Below are positions 7,878-17,002 of a stretch of 64,000 bases of DNA, one piece after another. Location: contig CP073746.1 of assembly GCA_024397995.1 (NCBI GenBank), positions 62,001 to 126,000 of the forward strand, written 5' to 3'. Under the pieces are notes generated by a model, which had not been told where the DNA came from, searched no databases, and saw only the letters and a program-made list of their open reading frames with translations. The translations under genes were made by a program, and so were the position numbers. The first letter of the stretch is position 1. Every line of letters begins with the position of its first letter. Source of the stretch: a bacterium SCSIO 12827. GTDB taxonomy: Bacteria; Pseudomonadota; Alphaproteobacteria; Rhodospirillales; Casp-alpha2.

Positions 7878-9473
7878 ATGTATTTCCGTAAATCAATGAT
7901 CGCGGCGGCGGCGGGCCTGTGCCTGACCTTCGCCGCCGGCACGGCCGCGCAGGCCCAGGCCATCACCATCGGGCTCGGCACGGAGCCGACCTCGATCGAC
8001 CCGCACTATCACAACCTGGGCCCCAACAACCAGATCGCCCAGCACATCTTTTCCCGCCTGATGGAGCAGGACCACAAGCAGCGTCTGATGCCCGGTCTGG
8101 CCACGGAATGGAAGCCGGTCGACGACACGACCTGGGAATTCAAGCTGCGGAAGGGCGTGAAGTTCCACGACGGATCGGAATTCAACGTCGACGACGTGAT
8201 TTTCTCCATGGAGCGCGCGGCCGCACACCCGAACGCCAAGTCCAGCTTCAAGGTCTTCAGCCACAGCGGCGGCAAGACCTATGAGCGCGTCGACGACTAC
8301 ACGCTGCGCGTCAAGACGCCGGAGCCCTATCCCCTGATGGCGGTCGATCTGTCGAACGTGCACATCGTTTCCGACAAGGCCAAAGGCCATTGGGAAGGCG
8401 ACTTCAACAACGGCAGCCAGGCCGCCGGCACGGGCCCCTACAAGTTCGTCAAGTGGATCAAGGGCGAGGTTCTGGAGTTCGAACGCAACGAAGATTATTG
8501 GGGCAAGAAGCCCCATTGGAAGTCCGTCGTGATCAAGCCGATCAAGTCGGCGCCGTCGCGTCTGGCGGCCCTTCTGGCCGGCGATGTGGACTTCATCGAC
8601 CAAGTGCCGACGATCGACGTGGCGGGGCTCAAGAAAAACCCCAAGATTTCGCTCAGCCAAGGCATCTCCAACCGGGTGATCTATCTGCACCTGGACCAGT
8701 ATCGGGACGTCACGCCCTTCGCCAAGGGCCCGAACGGCGAGGAGATCAAGAACCCGTTCAAGGACGTCCGCGTGCGCAAGGCGATTTCCATGGCCATCAA
8801 CCGCGACCTGATCATCGAACGGGTCATGGAAGGCATCGCCGTGAAGGCCGGACAGCTTCTGCCCGACGGTTTCTTCGGCGTGTCCGACAAGCTGAAGCCC
8901 GACAACTACGACCCCAAGGCCGCCAAGGCCCTGTTGGCGGAGGCGGGCTATCCCAACGGCTTCCAGACGACGCTGCACGGCCCCAATGACCGCTACATCA
9001 ACGACGCCAAGATCGTCGAGGCGGTGGCCCAGATGCTGTCGCGCATCGGCATCATGACGACCCCGGATACCATGCCGAAAAGCGTGTTCTTCAAACGCGG
9101 CAAGAACGGCGGGCCGGCCAAGCCGCCTGAATTCTCGTTCCTGCTGGTCGGCTGGGGCTCGGGCACGGGCGAGGCTTCGTCGCCGCTGCGCTCATTGCTC
9201 ACCACCTATGACAAGGAAAAGGGCAACGGCTCTTCCAACCGTGGCCTCTATTCCAGCGCCAAGATGGAAGCCGTCCTGAACCAGGCCCTGGCCACGGTCG
9301 ATGATACCAAGCGGGCGGCGCTGCTGGCCCAGGCCACGGAAATCGCCATCGGCGAAGACATGGGCCTGATCCCGCTGCACTACCAGGTCAACACCTGGGC
9401 CGCGAAGAAGGGCCTCAAGTACCTGGCGCGCACGGACGAGCGCACGGTCGCCTACGACATCCAGCCCGAGTAG
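7878..9473 (+). CDS. Peptide ABC transporter substrate-binding protein
   Basis: This is the periplasmic binding protein of a Dpp/Opp-type importer (solute-binding family 5). The start at 7878 is preferred over an upstream in-frame ATG at 7824 because it directly precedes a signal peptide (residues 1-25, cleaving after AQAQA) and follows AGGGAG. The 531-residue product shows typical family 5 segments: IGLGTEPTSIDPHYHNL, then DDTTWEFKLRKGVKFHDG, and ARTDERTVAYDIQPE at the end. It heads an operon with two permeases, two ATPases and a hydrolase. Substrate may be oligopeptides or modified peptides; this cannot be decided here. Confidence 0.93.
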   Translation: MYFRKSMIAAAAGLCLTFAAGTAAQAQAITIGLGTEPTSIDPHYHNLGPNNQIAQHIFSRLMEQDHKQRLMPGLATEWKPVDDTTWEFKLRKGVKFHDGSEFNVDDVIFSMERAAAHPNAKSSFKVFSHSGGKTYERVDDYTLRVKTPEPYPLMAVDLSNVHIVSDKAKGHWEGDFNNGSQAAGTGPYKFVKWIKGEVLEFERNEDYWGKKPHWKSVVIKPIKSAPSRLAALLAGDVDFIDQVPTIDVAGLKKNPKISLSQGISNRVIYLHLDQYRDVTPFAKGPNGEEIKNPFKDVRVRKAISMAINRDLIIERVMEGIAVKAGQLLPDGFFGVSDKLKPDNYDPKAAKALLAEAGYPNGFQTTLHGPNDRYINDAKIVEAVAQMLSRIGIMTTPDTMPKSVFFKRGKNGGPAKPPEFSFLLVGWGSGTGEASSPLRSLLTTYDKEKGNGSSNRGLYSSAKMEAVLNQALATVDDTKRAALLAQATEIAIGEDMGLIPLHYQVNTWAAKKGLKYLARTDERTVAYDIQPE

Positions 9474-9491
9474 GGGCACCGCCGGAACAAG

Positions 9492-9518
9492 GGGGGCGGC
9501 CAGCGGCGCGCCGCCCCC
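9492..9518 (+). other. Intercistronic GC-rich hairpin
   Basis: Nine-base arms GGGGGCGGC (9492-9500) and GCCGCCCCC (9510-9518) form a strong stem between the binding-protein gene and the first permease gene. No T-tract follows, so it is more likely an mRNA-stabilising or processing hairpin than a full terminator. Such hairpins commonly keep the binding-protein transcript more abundant than the permease part. Confidence 0.55.
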
Positions 9519-9541
9519 ACGTCCGGCGGGGGGGGTAATCC

Positions 9542-10519
9542 ATGACCGTTTTCATCATCCGCCGGATTATGCAGAGCCTTGCCGTCGTCATGGTGATGTC
9601 GTTCATCGTGTTCGGCGGGGTCAACATCGTCGGCGACCCGGTCGAGATGATGGTGTCCGACGAGGCGACGCAGGAGGAGCGGGAAAAAGTCATCCGCTCC
9701 ATGGGCCTCGATAAACCCTGGTACGTGCAGTACGGGCGGTTCGTCGCCGGCGCGCTTGAGGGCAACCTGGGCAAGTCATTCGTCTATGGCGAGCCGGCCC
9801 TGGAAATCATCATCCACCGCATTCCCGCGACCTTCGAACTGGCGCTGGCGGCCCTGCTGCTGGCGATCGTCATCGGCATACCGCTCGGCGTCTATGCGGG
9901 CCTGAAACCGGATACCGTCGCATCCAAATCGATCATGGCGGGATCGATCCTGGGGTTCTCGCTGCCGACTTTCTGGGTCGGGTTGATGTTCATCATGGTG
10001 TTCGCGGTGATCCTCGGCTGGCTGCCTTCGACGGGGCGCGGCGATACGGTGCCCTTGCTCGGCATTGATGTCAGCTTCCTGACCCTGGACGGGCTGGCGC
10101 ACCTGTTCCTGCCGGCGCTCAACCTGGCGCTGTTCAAGATATCCCTGGTCATCCGCCTGGCCCGCGCCGGCACGCGCGAAGTCGTTCACCAGGACTACAT
10201 CAAGTTCGCGCGCGCCAAAGGGCTGCGCAACAGCCGCATCGTCCTGGTGCATTTGATGAAGAACATCATGATCCCCGTGGTCACCGTTCTGGGGCTTGAA
10301 TTCGGCGGCCTGATCGCATTTTCCGTGGTCACGGAAACGGTCTTCGCCTGGCCCGGCATGGGTAAGCTGATCATCGATTCGATCCAGTCGCTCGACCGTC
10401 CGGTGATCGTCGCCTACCTGATGATCATCGTGCTCATCTTCGTCCTCATCAATCTGGTGGTCGACGTTCTCTATTCCATCCTGGACCCGCGCGTCCGCCT
10501 GTCGGAAATGAAATCATGA
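9542..10519 (+). CDS. dppB: Peptide ABC transporter permease (DppB-type)
   Basis: This 325-residue inner-membrane subunit has six predicted helices, starting MTVFIIRRIMQSLAVVMVMS, which is the standard N-terminus of DppB/OppB permeases. The family phrase GLDKPWYVQYGRFV follows, and the EAA-type cytoplasmic loop is seen at YIKFARAKGLRNSRI, which contacts the ATPases. It ends with VLYSILDPRVRLS. The stop overlaps the next gene by four bases (ATGA), showing coupling to the second permease. Confidence 0.92.
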   Translation: MTVFIIRRIMQSLAVVMVMSFIVFGGVNIVGDPVEMMVSDEATQEEREKVIRSMGLDKPWYVQYGRFVAGALEGNLGKSFVYGEPALEIIIHRIPATFELALAALLLAIVIGIPLGVYAGLKPDTVASKSIMAGSILGFSLPTFWVGLMFIMVFAVILGWLPSTGRGDTVPLLGIDVSFLTLDGLAHLFLPALNLALFKISLVIRLARAGTREVVHQDYIKFARAKGLRNSRIVLVHLMKNIMIPVVTVLGLEFGGLIAFSVVTETVFAWPGMGKLIIDSIQSLDRPVIVAYLMIIVLIFVLINLVVDVLYSILDPRVRLSEMKS

Positions 10520-11433
10520 GTGAGACCGCCGCACCCCCGGCCCCCGCCGACGCGGGCAAGGTGGAAACGCCGTTCCGCCGTTTCTGCCGCGACTATGCGG
10601 ACAGCCGCATCGCCACGGCGGCGCTGGCGGTGTTGGCGGCGATCATTCTGCTTGCCCTGTTCGCCCCCTGGGTCGCGCCGACGGACCCTTACGATTTGGC
10701 CAGCGTCAGCATCCTGGACAGCAAGCTGAAGCCGGGCAGCCAGTCCATGGACGGGCTGACCTATTGGCTGGGCACGGATGGTGCGGGGCGTGATCTGGTT
10801 TCGGCGATTATCTACGGCCTGCGTATCTCGCTCGGCGTCGGTGTGATGTCGGGTGTGTTCGCGCTCTGCATCGGCACGGCGGTGGGCTTGGCGGCGGCTT
10901 ATTTCGGCGGCCGCGTCGATGCCTTCATCATGCGCGTGGTCGATATTCAATTGTCGTTCCCGGCGATCCTCATCGCGCTGATCCTGCTCGCCATCCTGGG
11001 CAAGGGCGTGGACAAGATCACCATCGCGCTGGTCATCGCGCAATGGGCCTATTACGCGCGCACCGTGCGCGGCTCAGCCCTGGTCGAACGCAACAAGGAG
11101 TATATCGAGGCGGCGCAGTGCCTTGCCCTCGGCCATAACCGGATCGTGTTCCGCCACCTGTTCCCCAATTGCCTGCCGCCGCTTATCGTGGTCGGCACGA
11201 TCCAGACGGCGCATGCCATTTCGCTGGAGGCGACGCTCAGCTTCCTCGGCGTCGGCCTGCCGATTTCGGAGCCGTCCCTGGGCCTTCTGATCTCCAACGG
11301 CTTCGACTTTATGCTGTCGGGTCTGTACTGGATCAGCTTCTTCCCCGGGGTGGCGCTGCTTGTCACCATCGTCTCCATCAATCTGGTGGGGGACCAATTG
11401 CGCGACGTGCTTAACCCGCGTTTGCAGAAATAA
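10516..11433 (+). CDS. dppC: Peptide ABC transporter permease (DppC-type)
   Basis: This is the second permease of the Dpp/Opp importer, 305 residues. The N-terminal half has the OppC_N pattern and the family signature WLGTDGAGRDLVSAIIYG. The C-terminal half carries the loop YIEAAQCLALGHNRIVFRHL that docks on the ATPases, and the end reads LVGDQLRDVLNPRLQK, typical of DppC. It overlaps the preceding permease by four bases and is followed 17 bases later by the first ATPase gene. Confidence 0.92.
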   Translation: MSETAAPPAPADAGKVETPFRRFCRDYADSRIATAALAVLAAIILLALFAPWVAPTDPYDLASVSILDSKLKPGSQSMDGLTYWLGTDGAGRDLVSAIIYGLRISLGVGVMSGVFALCIGTAVGLAAAYFGGRVDAFIMRVVDIQLSFPAILIALILLAILGKGVDKITIALVIAQWAYYARTVRGSALVERNKEYIEAAQCLALGHNRIVFRHLFPNCLPPLIVVGTIQTAHAISLEATLSFLGVGLPISEPSLGLLISNGFDFMLSGLYWISFFPGVALLVTIVSINLVGDQLRDVLNPRLQK

Positions 11434-11450
11434 GGACGCGATAGCAGACC

Positions 11451-12446
11451 ATGAACAACGGCGCGCCCACCCTGCAGGTCGACAACCTGGAAACCCATTT
11501 CTTCACCAAGGACGGCGTGGCCAAGGCCGTTGATGGCGTCAGCTTTTCGGTCAACCGGGGCGAGATCATGGGCCTGGTCGGCGAGTCCGGATCGGGCAAG
11601 TCGGTGACCGGGTTCTCGATCCTGGGCCTGGTCGATCCGCCGGGTCGGGTGATCGGCGGCCGGGTGATGTTCCAGGGCACGGACCTGTTGACCCTGGATC
11701 CGGAAGGCCTGCGTCAGCTTCGCGGCAACCGCATCGCGATGATCTTCCAGGACCCGATGATGACGCTCAATCCGGTTCTGCGCGTCGATACGCAAATGAT
11801 CGAGACCGTGCGCGCCCATGATTCCTCGGTTTCAGAGGACGACGCCCGGGCCCGGGCCCGCGACGCCCTCGGCCAGGTCGGCATCCCCAGCCCGGACGAG
11901 CGCCTCAAGGCCTATCCCCACCAGTTTTCCGGCGGCATGCGCCAGCGCGTGGCGATCGCCATCGCGCTTTTGAACAAGCCGGACCTGATCATCGCGGATG
12001 AGCCGACCACGGCCCTCGACGTCACCATCCAGGGACAGATTTTGTACGAAGCGCAGAAGCTGTGCCGCGAAACCGGCACGGCGCTGATCTGGATCACCCA
12101 CGACCTTGCGGTGATCGCCGGCCTGGCTGATCAGATCAGTGTCATGTACGCCGGGCGCATCGTCGAACAGGGAATGCTGGATGAGGTCCTCGACCGGCCC
12201 GCCCGTCCCTACACGCGGGGGCTTCTGGGTTCCGTGCCCGGGCACAACACGCGGGGCAAGCGGCTGTACCAGATTCCCGGCATGACGCCGTCGCTGCTGA
12301 AATTGCCCCGGGGATGCGCCTTCAAGGACCGTTGCCCCCATGGCGATGAAGCCTGTGACGTGGCGCCGGAGATCACCAATCCGTTGCCGGGCCGGGCGCT
12401 GCGCTGCGTCCATCCGCAACTGGATGCCGGGGGGCGCGCGTCATGA
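11451..12446 (+). CDS. dppD: Peptide ABC transporter ATP-binding protein (DppD-type)
   Basis: This cytoplasmic ATPase of 331 residues has Walker A GESGSGKS, signature FSGGMRQR, Walker B LIIADEPTTALDV and the switch histidine in WITHDLAV. The C-terminal extension (from about residue 245) has the oligopeptide transporter domain with conserved cysteines in GCAFKDRCPHGDEAC, which in related proteins binds an iron-sulfur cluster. It overlaps the next ATPase gene by four bases. Together the two form the heterodimeric motor of the importer. Confidence 0.94.
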   Translation: MNNGAPTLQVDNLETHFFTKDGVAKAVDGVSFSVNRGEIMGLVGESGSGKSVTGFSILGLVDPPGRVIGGRVMFQGTDLLTLDPEGLRQLRGNRIAMIFQDPMMTLNPVLRVDTQMIETVRAHDSSVSEDDARARARDALGQVGIPSPDERLKAYPHQFSGGMRQRVAIAIALLNKPDLIIADEPTTALDVTIQGQILYEAQKLCRETGTALIWITHDLAVIAGLADQISVMYAGRIVEQGMLDEVLDRPARPYTRGLLGSVPGHNTRGKRLYQIPGMTPSLLKLPRGCAFKDRCPHGDEACDVAPEITNPLPGRALRCVHPQLDAGGRAS

Positions 12447-13438
12447 CCGCGATTTTGGAACTGACGGACGTCACCAAAAATTTCGTCAAGCATCTGGATG
12501 CGGCGGCCAAGCTGGCGCGTTATCTCGGCGCCAACGTCAAGGAAGAGGTCGTGCACGCCGTCGACGGCGTGTCCCTGAAGATCGCCAAGGGCGAGGTCGT
12601 CGGCCTGGTCGGTGAATCCGGCTGCGGCAAGTCGACCCTCGGGCGCATGGTCGCCGGCATTCTGGAGCCGACGGCGGGGGCGATCCACTACAAGGGAAAT
12701 CTGGTCTCCGCCATGGACAAGGATGCGGGGCACAAGACCGCGCTCGCCATCCAGATGATTTTTCAGGACCCCTTCGCCAGCCTCAACCCGCGCATGCGGG
12801 TGCAGGACATCATCGGCGAGGCCCCCGTGCGCCACGGTATCGTCACCAAGGCCGGGGCCGCCGACTACGTGGCCGAGGTCATGCGGCGGGTCGGACTCGA
12901 CCCGGACTATCGCCGGCGTTATCCGCACCAATTCTCGGGCGGCCAGCGTCAACGCATCGGCATCGCCCGCGCCCTTGCCGTGAATCCGGAATTCCTGGTT
13001 TGCGACGAAGCCATCGCGGCGCTGGACGTGTCCATCCAGGCCCAGGTCATCAATCTGTTCATGGATCTGCGCGAAGATTTGGACCTGACCTATCTGTTCA
13101 TCAGCCATGATCTTTCGGTGGTCGAACATATTTCCGACCGGGTCGTCATCATGTACCTGGGCCGGGTTGTCGAGACGGCGTCGACGGAAGACATTTTCGC
13201 CAGCCCTAACCATCCCTATACCCAGGCGTTGTTGAACGAGGTCCCGCGCCTCGACATCCGTGGGCTCGATTATCAGCCCATTTCGGGGGAAATCCCGTCG
13301 CCGCTTGATCCGCCCACGGGCTGTCATTTCCATCCGCGCTGCCCGCATGCCACGGCGCGCTGTCGGGAAGAGCGGCCCAAACTCCGTGAAATCGCGCCCG
13401 GCCGCATCGCCGCCTGTCATTTGAACGACAGCCCATGA
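12443..13438 (+). CDS. dppF: Peptide ABC transporter ATP-binding protein (DppF-type)
   Basis: This second ATPase of the importer has 331 residues, with Walker A GESGCGKS, signature FSGGQRQR, Walker B FLVCDEAIAALDV and the switch histidine in FISHDLSV. The terminal motif GCHFHPRCPHATARC is the cysteine-bearing oligopeptide transporter extension. The first part holds an insertion (KHLDAAAKLARYLGANVKEE, about residues 15-34) between the first strand and Walker A, seen in some DppF/OppF proteins. It overlaps both neighbours by four bases. Confidence 0.94.
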   Translation: MTAILELTDVTKNFVKHLDAAAKLARYLGANVKEEVVHAVDGVSLKIAKGEVVGLVGESGCGKSTLGRMVAGILEPTAGAIHYKGNLVSAMDKDAGHKTALAIQMIFQDPFASLNPRMRVQDIIGEAPVRHGIVTKAGAADYVAEVMRRVGLDPDYRRRYPHQFSGGQRQRIGIARALAVNPEFLVCDEAIAALDVSIQAQVINLFMDLREDLDLTYLFISHDLSVVEHISDRVVIMYLGRVVETASTEDIFASPNHPYTQALLNEVPRLDIRGLDYQPISGEIPSPLDPPTGCHFHPRCPHATARCREERPKLREIAPGRIAACHLNDSP

Positions 13439-14319
13439 CGGCGCTCCCCGATCTGGACGTTCCCGGCGTTCTGCGTCTACACGCGGGGGCGGAACCAGCG
13501 GTCCCCTTGATTTTCGATTCCCCCCATAGCGGATCGATCTATCCCGAAGGCTTCCGCCCCGCCGTGGCGATCGCGGCCCTGCGGCCGGCCGAGGATGCTT
13601 TCGTCGACGATCTTTTCGCGGCCGCCCCCGGGAAGGGGGCGGCGCTGCTCGAAGCCTTGTTCCCCCGGCTTTACGTCGATCCCAACCGCAATGAGACGGA
13701 TATGGACCCGGCTCATGTCGACGGCCCCTGGGACGGCCCGCCGTTGCAGCCGGGGCCGAAGGCCAGGCTGGGTCAGGGGCTTGTCTGGATGCGCCGTCCG
13801 CCGGGTCTGCCCGTCTATGACGGCAAGATCGCCGCCGCCGACCTGCGGGCGCGGATTGACGGTTACCATCGGCCCTATCACGCGGCGCTTGGGTGCATGC
13901 TGGATTGGGCGGCGGGGCGGTTCGGCGGCTATTACCATATCAACTGTCATTCCATGCCGGCCGTGGCGACGGCCATGTCGGCGGAACCGGAGGGCACGGC
14001 GCGCCCCGATTTCGTGCTCGGCACGCGTGACGGCACGACCACCGGACCCGCCTTGATCGATTGCGTCCGCAACTATCTGTCCGCCCGTGGCTACGATGTG
14101 CGGGTCGATCATTGGTACAAGGCGGTGGAGATCGTCCGTCTGGCCGGCGATCCGGCCCGGGGACGCCACAGCCTGCAGATCGAAATCAACCGGCGCCTTT
14201 ACATGGACGAACGGAAGATCGAGAAATCCGCCGGCTATGCCGACATGAAAACCATGATCACCGGTCTGATCGATGAATTGCGGCGGTTCGCGGCTGCCCA
14301 TCCTCCTGGACCAAAGTAA
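13435..14319 (+). CDS. N-formylglutamate amidohydrolase family protein
   Basis: This 294-residue hydrolase resembles N-formylglutamate deformylases, which release formate from N-formyl-L-glutamate in one route of histidine breakdown. Motifs seen include FDSPHSGSIYP near the N-terminus, VDPNRNETDMDP around residue 80 and YYHINCHSMP around 160. These histidines and acids probably bind zinc. It overlaps the dppF-type gene by four bases and is thus the last gene of the transporter operon. No other hut genes are present, so the true substrate may be another N-acyl or N-formyl compound brought in by the transporter. Confidence 0.85.
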   Translation: MTALPDLDVPGVLRLHAGAEPAVPLIFDSPHSGSIYPEGFRPAVAIAALRPAEDAFVDDLFAAAPGKGAALLEALFPRLYVDPNRNETDMDPAHVDGPWDGPPLQPGPKARLGQGLVWMRRPPGLPVYDGKIAAADLRARIDGYHRPYHAALGCMLDWAAGRFGGYYHINCHSMPAVATAMSAEPEGTARPDFVLGTRDGTTTGPALIDCVRNYLSARGYDVRVDHWYKAVEIVRLAGDPARGRHSLQIEINRRLYMDERKIEKSAGYADMKTMITGLIDELRRFAAAHPPGPK

Positions 14320-14375
14320 GCGATGAAAAATACCGGCAGGCCTGTAAAATCGGCGCGGACGATCTGGGAGCGCCC

Positions 14376-14426
14376 ATGACACAGAATACCGTGAATCACC
14401 TCATGGCCGTTGATATGGCGGCATGA
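14376..14426 (+). CDS. Possible 16-residue leader peptide before the kinase gene
   Basis: A short open frame begins with ATG at 14376 after GGGAG and encodes MTQNTVNHLMAVDMAA. Its TGA overlaps the ATG of the histidine kinase gene (ATGA at 14423-14426). The kinase itself has no clear ribosome-binding site of its own, so this may be a coupling leader. The peptide has no recognisable feature, and the case rests only on spacing and overlap. Confidence 0.3.
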   Translation: MTQNTVNHLMAVDMAA

Positions 14427-16966
14427 AGGCCCCGACACGTCAATTTCTGACGGCCACCTTCCTCGGGCTTTCCTTGGGGGCGGTGTTGGTTTTCGCATCG
14501 CACACCGTTTATCAGCGCAACGTCGAGCAGGCCCGAGAAACCACGGCCCGCAAGTCTCAACAGGCGGCGTATCAGATCGAACTCCTGGTCAGCGCACGGC
14601 TCGGCGTCGGCCGCTATCTGCAGCAACTGTGGCACGACGGCGGTATATCGACCGAACAGCAATTCCGGCGGCACGCCCGGGCCTTGCTCGGAACCTATTC
14701 AGGGATTCGCTTCATCTCGCGGCTTGACGCCGATGGGCGGTTCACCTGGATCGAGCCGGAAACCGTCGGCGCGCACCGTCTCGGCGGCTCCTTACGCGAT
14801 GATCCGGGCGCGCGCGAAACCTATGATCACGTCTCCAGCGGCGGTGCAGCGGCGTCCAGCCCGCCTTATGACTTTCCGGACGGCGCCAACGGGTTCGTGA
14901 ACCTGACGCCGCTCACTTCGGCGGACCGACGGGCCGGCTACGTTAACGTAGCGTTCCATACGGCGCCGATCATCGACCGGGCCTTGGGCAGGGGCATCAC
15001 GGACCGCTTCCGGGTCGAAGTCCGGTACGGCGGGCGCCTGATTCACACGGCTGGCGTCGCTACCGACAAGGCGGCGGCCCGAGTTTTCGCCGCCACGGAC
15101 GTCCGTGTTCTGGGCCGGGAATGGACAGTGACCCTGCGGCCGGCGGTGACGGTGCTCGCGGTGCAGATCGGCAATACCCATGTCGCGGTGCTGGCGGTCG
15201 GCCTGCCGGCGGTTCTCCTCATATCGCTGCTGGCGGGCATGTTCCTGTCACGCCACGAAGCGCTGCGCGCCAGCGAGGCCATGGCGGCGGCCCTGATTGA
15301 AAACGTACCGTCGTCCCTCAACATCAAGGACCTGTCCGGGCGTTATCTGCGGGTCAATCGAACGTTCTGCGAATGGGCCCAAAGATCGCTGCCCGAGGTT
15401 ATCGGCAAGACCGAAAACGAGGTTCATGGCGACCGTGGCGGCACATCGGATTTTGTCCGCGAACAGGATGCCGAGGTGATCGATCAGGGGACGCCGGTCT
15501 ACCGGGAACGCTACGGCCCGTTCCGCGACGGTGTCATGCGTCATGTTCTGGTCGCCAAATTCCCGATCACCGATGGTGCCGGGCAGATGGTCGCGCTTGG
15601 TACGGCGGTCACAGATATCTCGAAGCAGAAAGAGGCCGAGGATGTTCTGCGTCGCTCTCACGAGGAGCTGGAAAAGCTGATCGCAGACCGGACCCGTGAA
15701 CTGCGCAGCGAGATCCGCGTGCGCGAAATCGCCGAAACCTCATGGCGGGAAAGCGAGGAGCGCCTGCGTGATATCGCGGAATCGGCCTCGGACTGGTTCT
15801 GGGAAATGGATCAGGACTTGCGCTTTACTTATATCTCCGACCGCTTTTTCCAGATTACCGGTTTGGACCGCAGCGACGTTCTGGGTAAGACACGCTGGGA
15901 ATTCGCCGGCAATATGGATGCCGATGAGCGCGCGCGCTTCGTGGACCACCGCGCCGATATGGAGGCCCATCGCCCGTTCCGAAATTTCGAATATGCTCTG
16001 TACAGCAAGTTGGGAGCGGAGATTTCCGTGCGCCTCAGCGGCCGCCCCGTGTTCGACGTGACGGGGGCCTTTATCGGCTATCGCGGCGCGGGCACCGACA
16101 TCACGGCGACCCGCGCGGCCGAACGTGCCCTGGTGCGCGCCAAGGAGGACCTGGAACGCCGGGTCGACGAACGGACCAAGGAACTGCGCCAGGAAATTAC
16201 CGTCCGGCGCCGGGCTCAGGAATTGGCGGACCAGGCAAGCCGCGCGAAGACCGATTTCCTGGCCAACGTCAGCCATGAATTCCGCACACCGCTGAACGGC
16301 ATCATCGGGTTTTCGGAAATCCTCGCGGCCGAGGTGTTCGGCCCGCTCGGCGCGCCCCGCTACCGGGAATACGCCGAGGACATCATCCGTTCGGGCCGCC
16401 ACCTACTGGCGCTGATCAATGACGTGCTCGACGTGTCGCGGATCGAGGCCGGGGCCATGTCTCTGCACGAGGAACCGGTCGACCTGGCCCGCGCCGTGGA
16501 GGAATGCGCGGCCATGGTCGAACAGCGGGCCGAGGCCAAGGAGATCGTCTTGGCCAAGAACGTGCAGCCGGGCCTGCCGGCGATGATGGCGGATGTCACG
16601 CGTATCAAGCAGATTTTGCTCAATCTGGTGACCAACGCCGTGAAGTTCACGGAACAGGGCGGCGACGTGCGGGTCGAGGCGACCTGGTCGGCGGACGCGG
16701 GCCATGCCCTCATCGTGAGCGATACCGGCATCGGCATCGACCCCAAGGACATTCCCAAGGTGCTGATGCCGTTCGGCCAGGCGCACCGTGCCTTCACCCG
16801 CGCCCACGAAGGCTTCGGCCTGGGCCTGTCGCTGGTTCATTCCCTGACCGAGGAACACGGCGGCAGCCTGGAGATCGACAGTGCCCCGGGCGAGGGCACC
16901 ACGGTCACCGTGCGATTCCCCAAAAGCCGCACGGTCGGCGACGCCGGCACAGACGCCGGACAGTAG
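14423..16966 (+). CDS. Membrane PAS sensor histidine kinase with CHASE-like sensor
   Basis: This 847-residue sensor kinase has a first membrane helix at about residues 8-27. An extracytoplasmic region resembling a CHASE domain follows to about 240, then a second helix (VLAVGLPAVLLISLLAGMFL). Two PAS domains come next (about 285-410 and 450-570), each followed by a coiled-coil ERTKEL-type linker. The dimerisation domain carries the phospho-accepting His618 in NVSHEFRTPLNG. The ATPase domain has the N, G1 and G2 boxes (NLVTNAVKF, DTGIGID, GFGLGLS). No receiver domain and no response regulator gene is adjacent, so it is an orphan kinase here. The signal is unknown. Confidence 0.9.
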   Translation: MKAPTRQFLTATFLGLSLGAVLVFASHTVYQRNVEQARETTARKSQQAAYQIELLVSARLGVGRYLQQLWHDGGISTEQQFRRHARALLGTYSGIRFISRLDADGRFTWIEPETVGAHRLGGSLRDDPGARETYDHVSSGGAAASSPPYDFPDGANGFVNLTPLTSADRRAGYVNVAFHTAPIIDRALGRGITDRFRVEVRYGGRLIHTAGVATDKAAARVFAATDVRVLGREWTVTLRPAVTVLAVQIGNTHVAVLAVGLPAVLLISLLAGMFLSRHEALRASEAMAAALIENVPSSLNIKDLSGRYLRVNRTFCEWAQRSLPEVIGKTENEVHGDRGGTSDFVREQDAEVIDQGTPVYRERYGPFRDGVMRHVLVAKFPITDGAGQMVALGTAVTDISKQKEAEDVLRRSHEELEKLIADRTRELRSEIRVREIAETSWRESEERLRDIAESASDWFWEMDQDLRFTYISDRFFQITGLDRSDVLGKTRWEFAGNMDADERARFVDHRADMEAHRPFRNFEYALYSKLGAEISVRLSGRPVFDVTGAFIGYRGAGTDITATRAAERALVRAKEDLERRVDERTKELRQEITVRRRAQELADQASRAKTDFLANVSHEFRTPLNGIIGFSEILAAEVFGPLGAPRYREYAEDIIRSGRHLLALINDVLDVSRIEAGAMSLHEEPVDLARAVEECAAMVEQRAEAKEIVLAKNVQPGLPAMMADVTRIKQILLNLVTNAVKFTEQGGDVRVEATWSADAGHALIVSDTGIGIDPKDIPKVLMPFGQAHRAFTRAHEGFGLGLSLVHSLTEEHGGSLEIDSAPGEGTTVTVRFPKSRTVGDAGTDAGQ

Positions 16967-17002
16967 CCCCTGCGTCAACTGTCCGCGCCACCGCGCCGCG
17001 GC

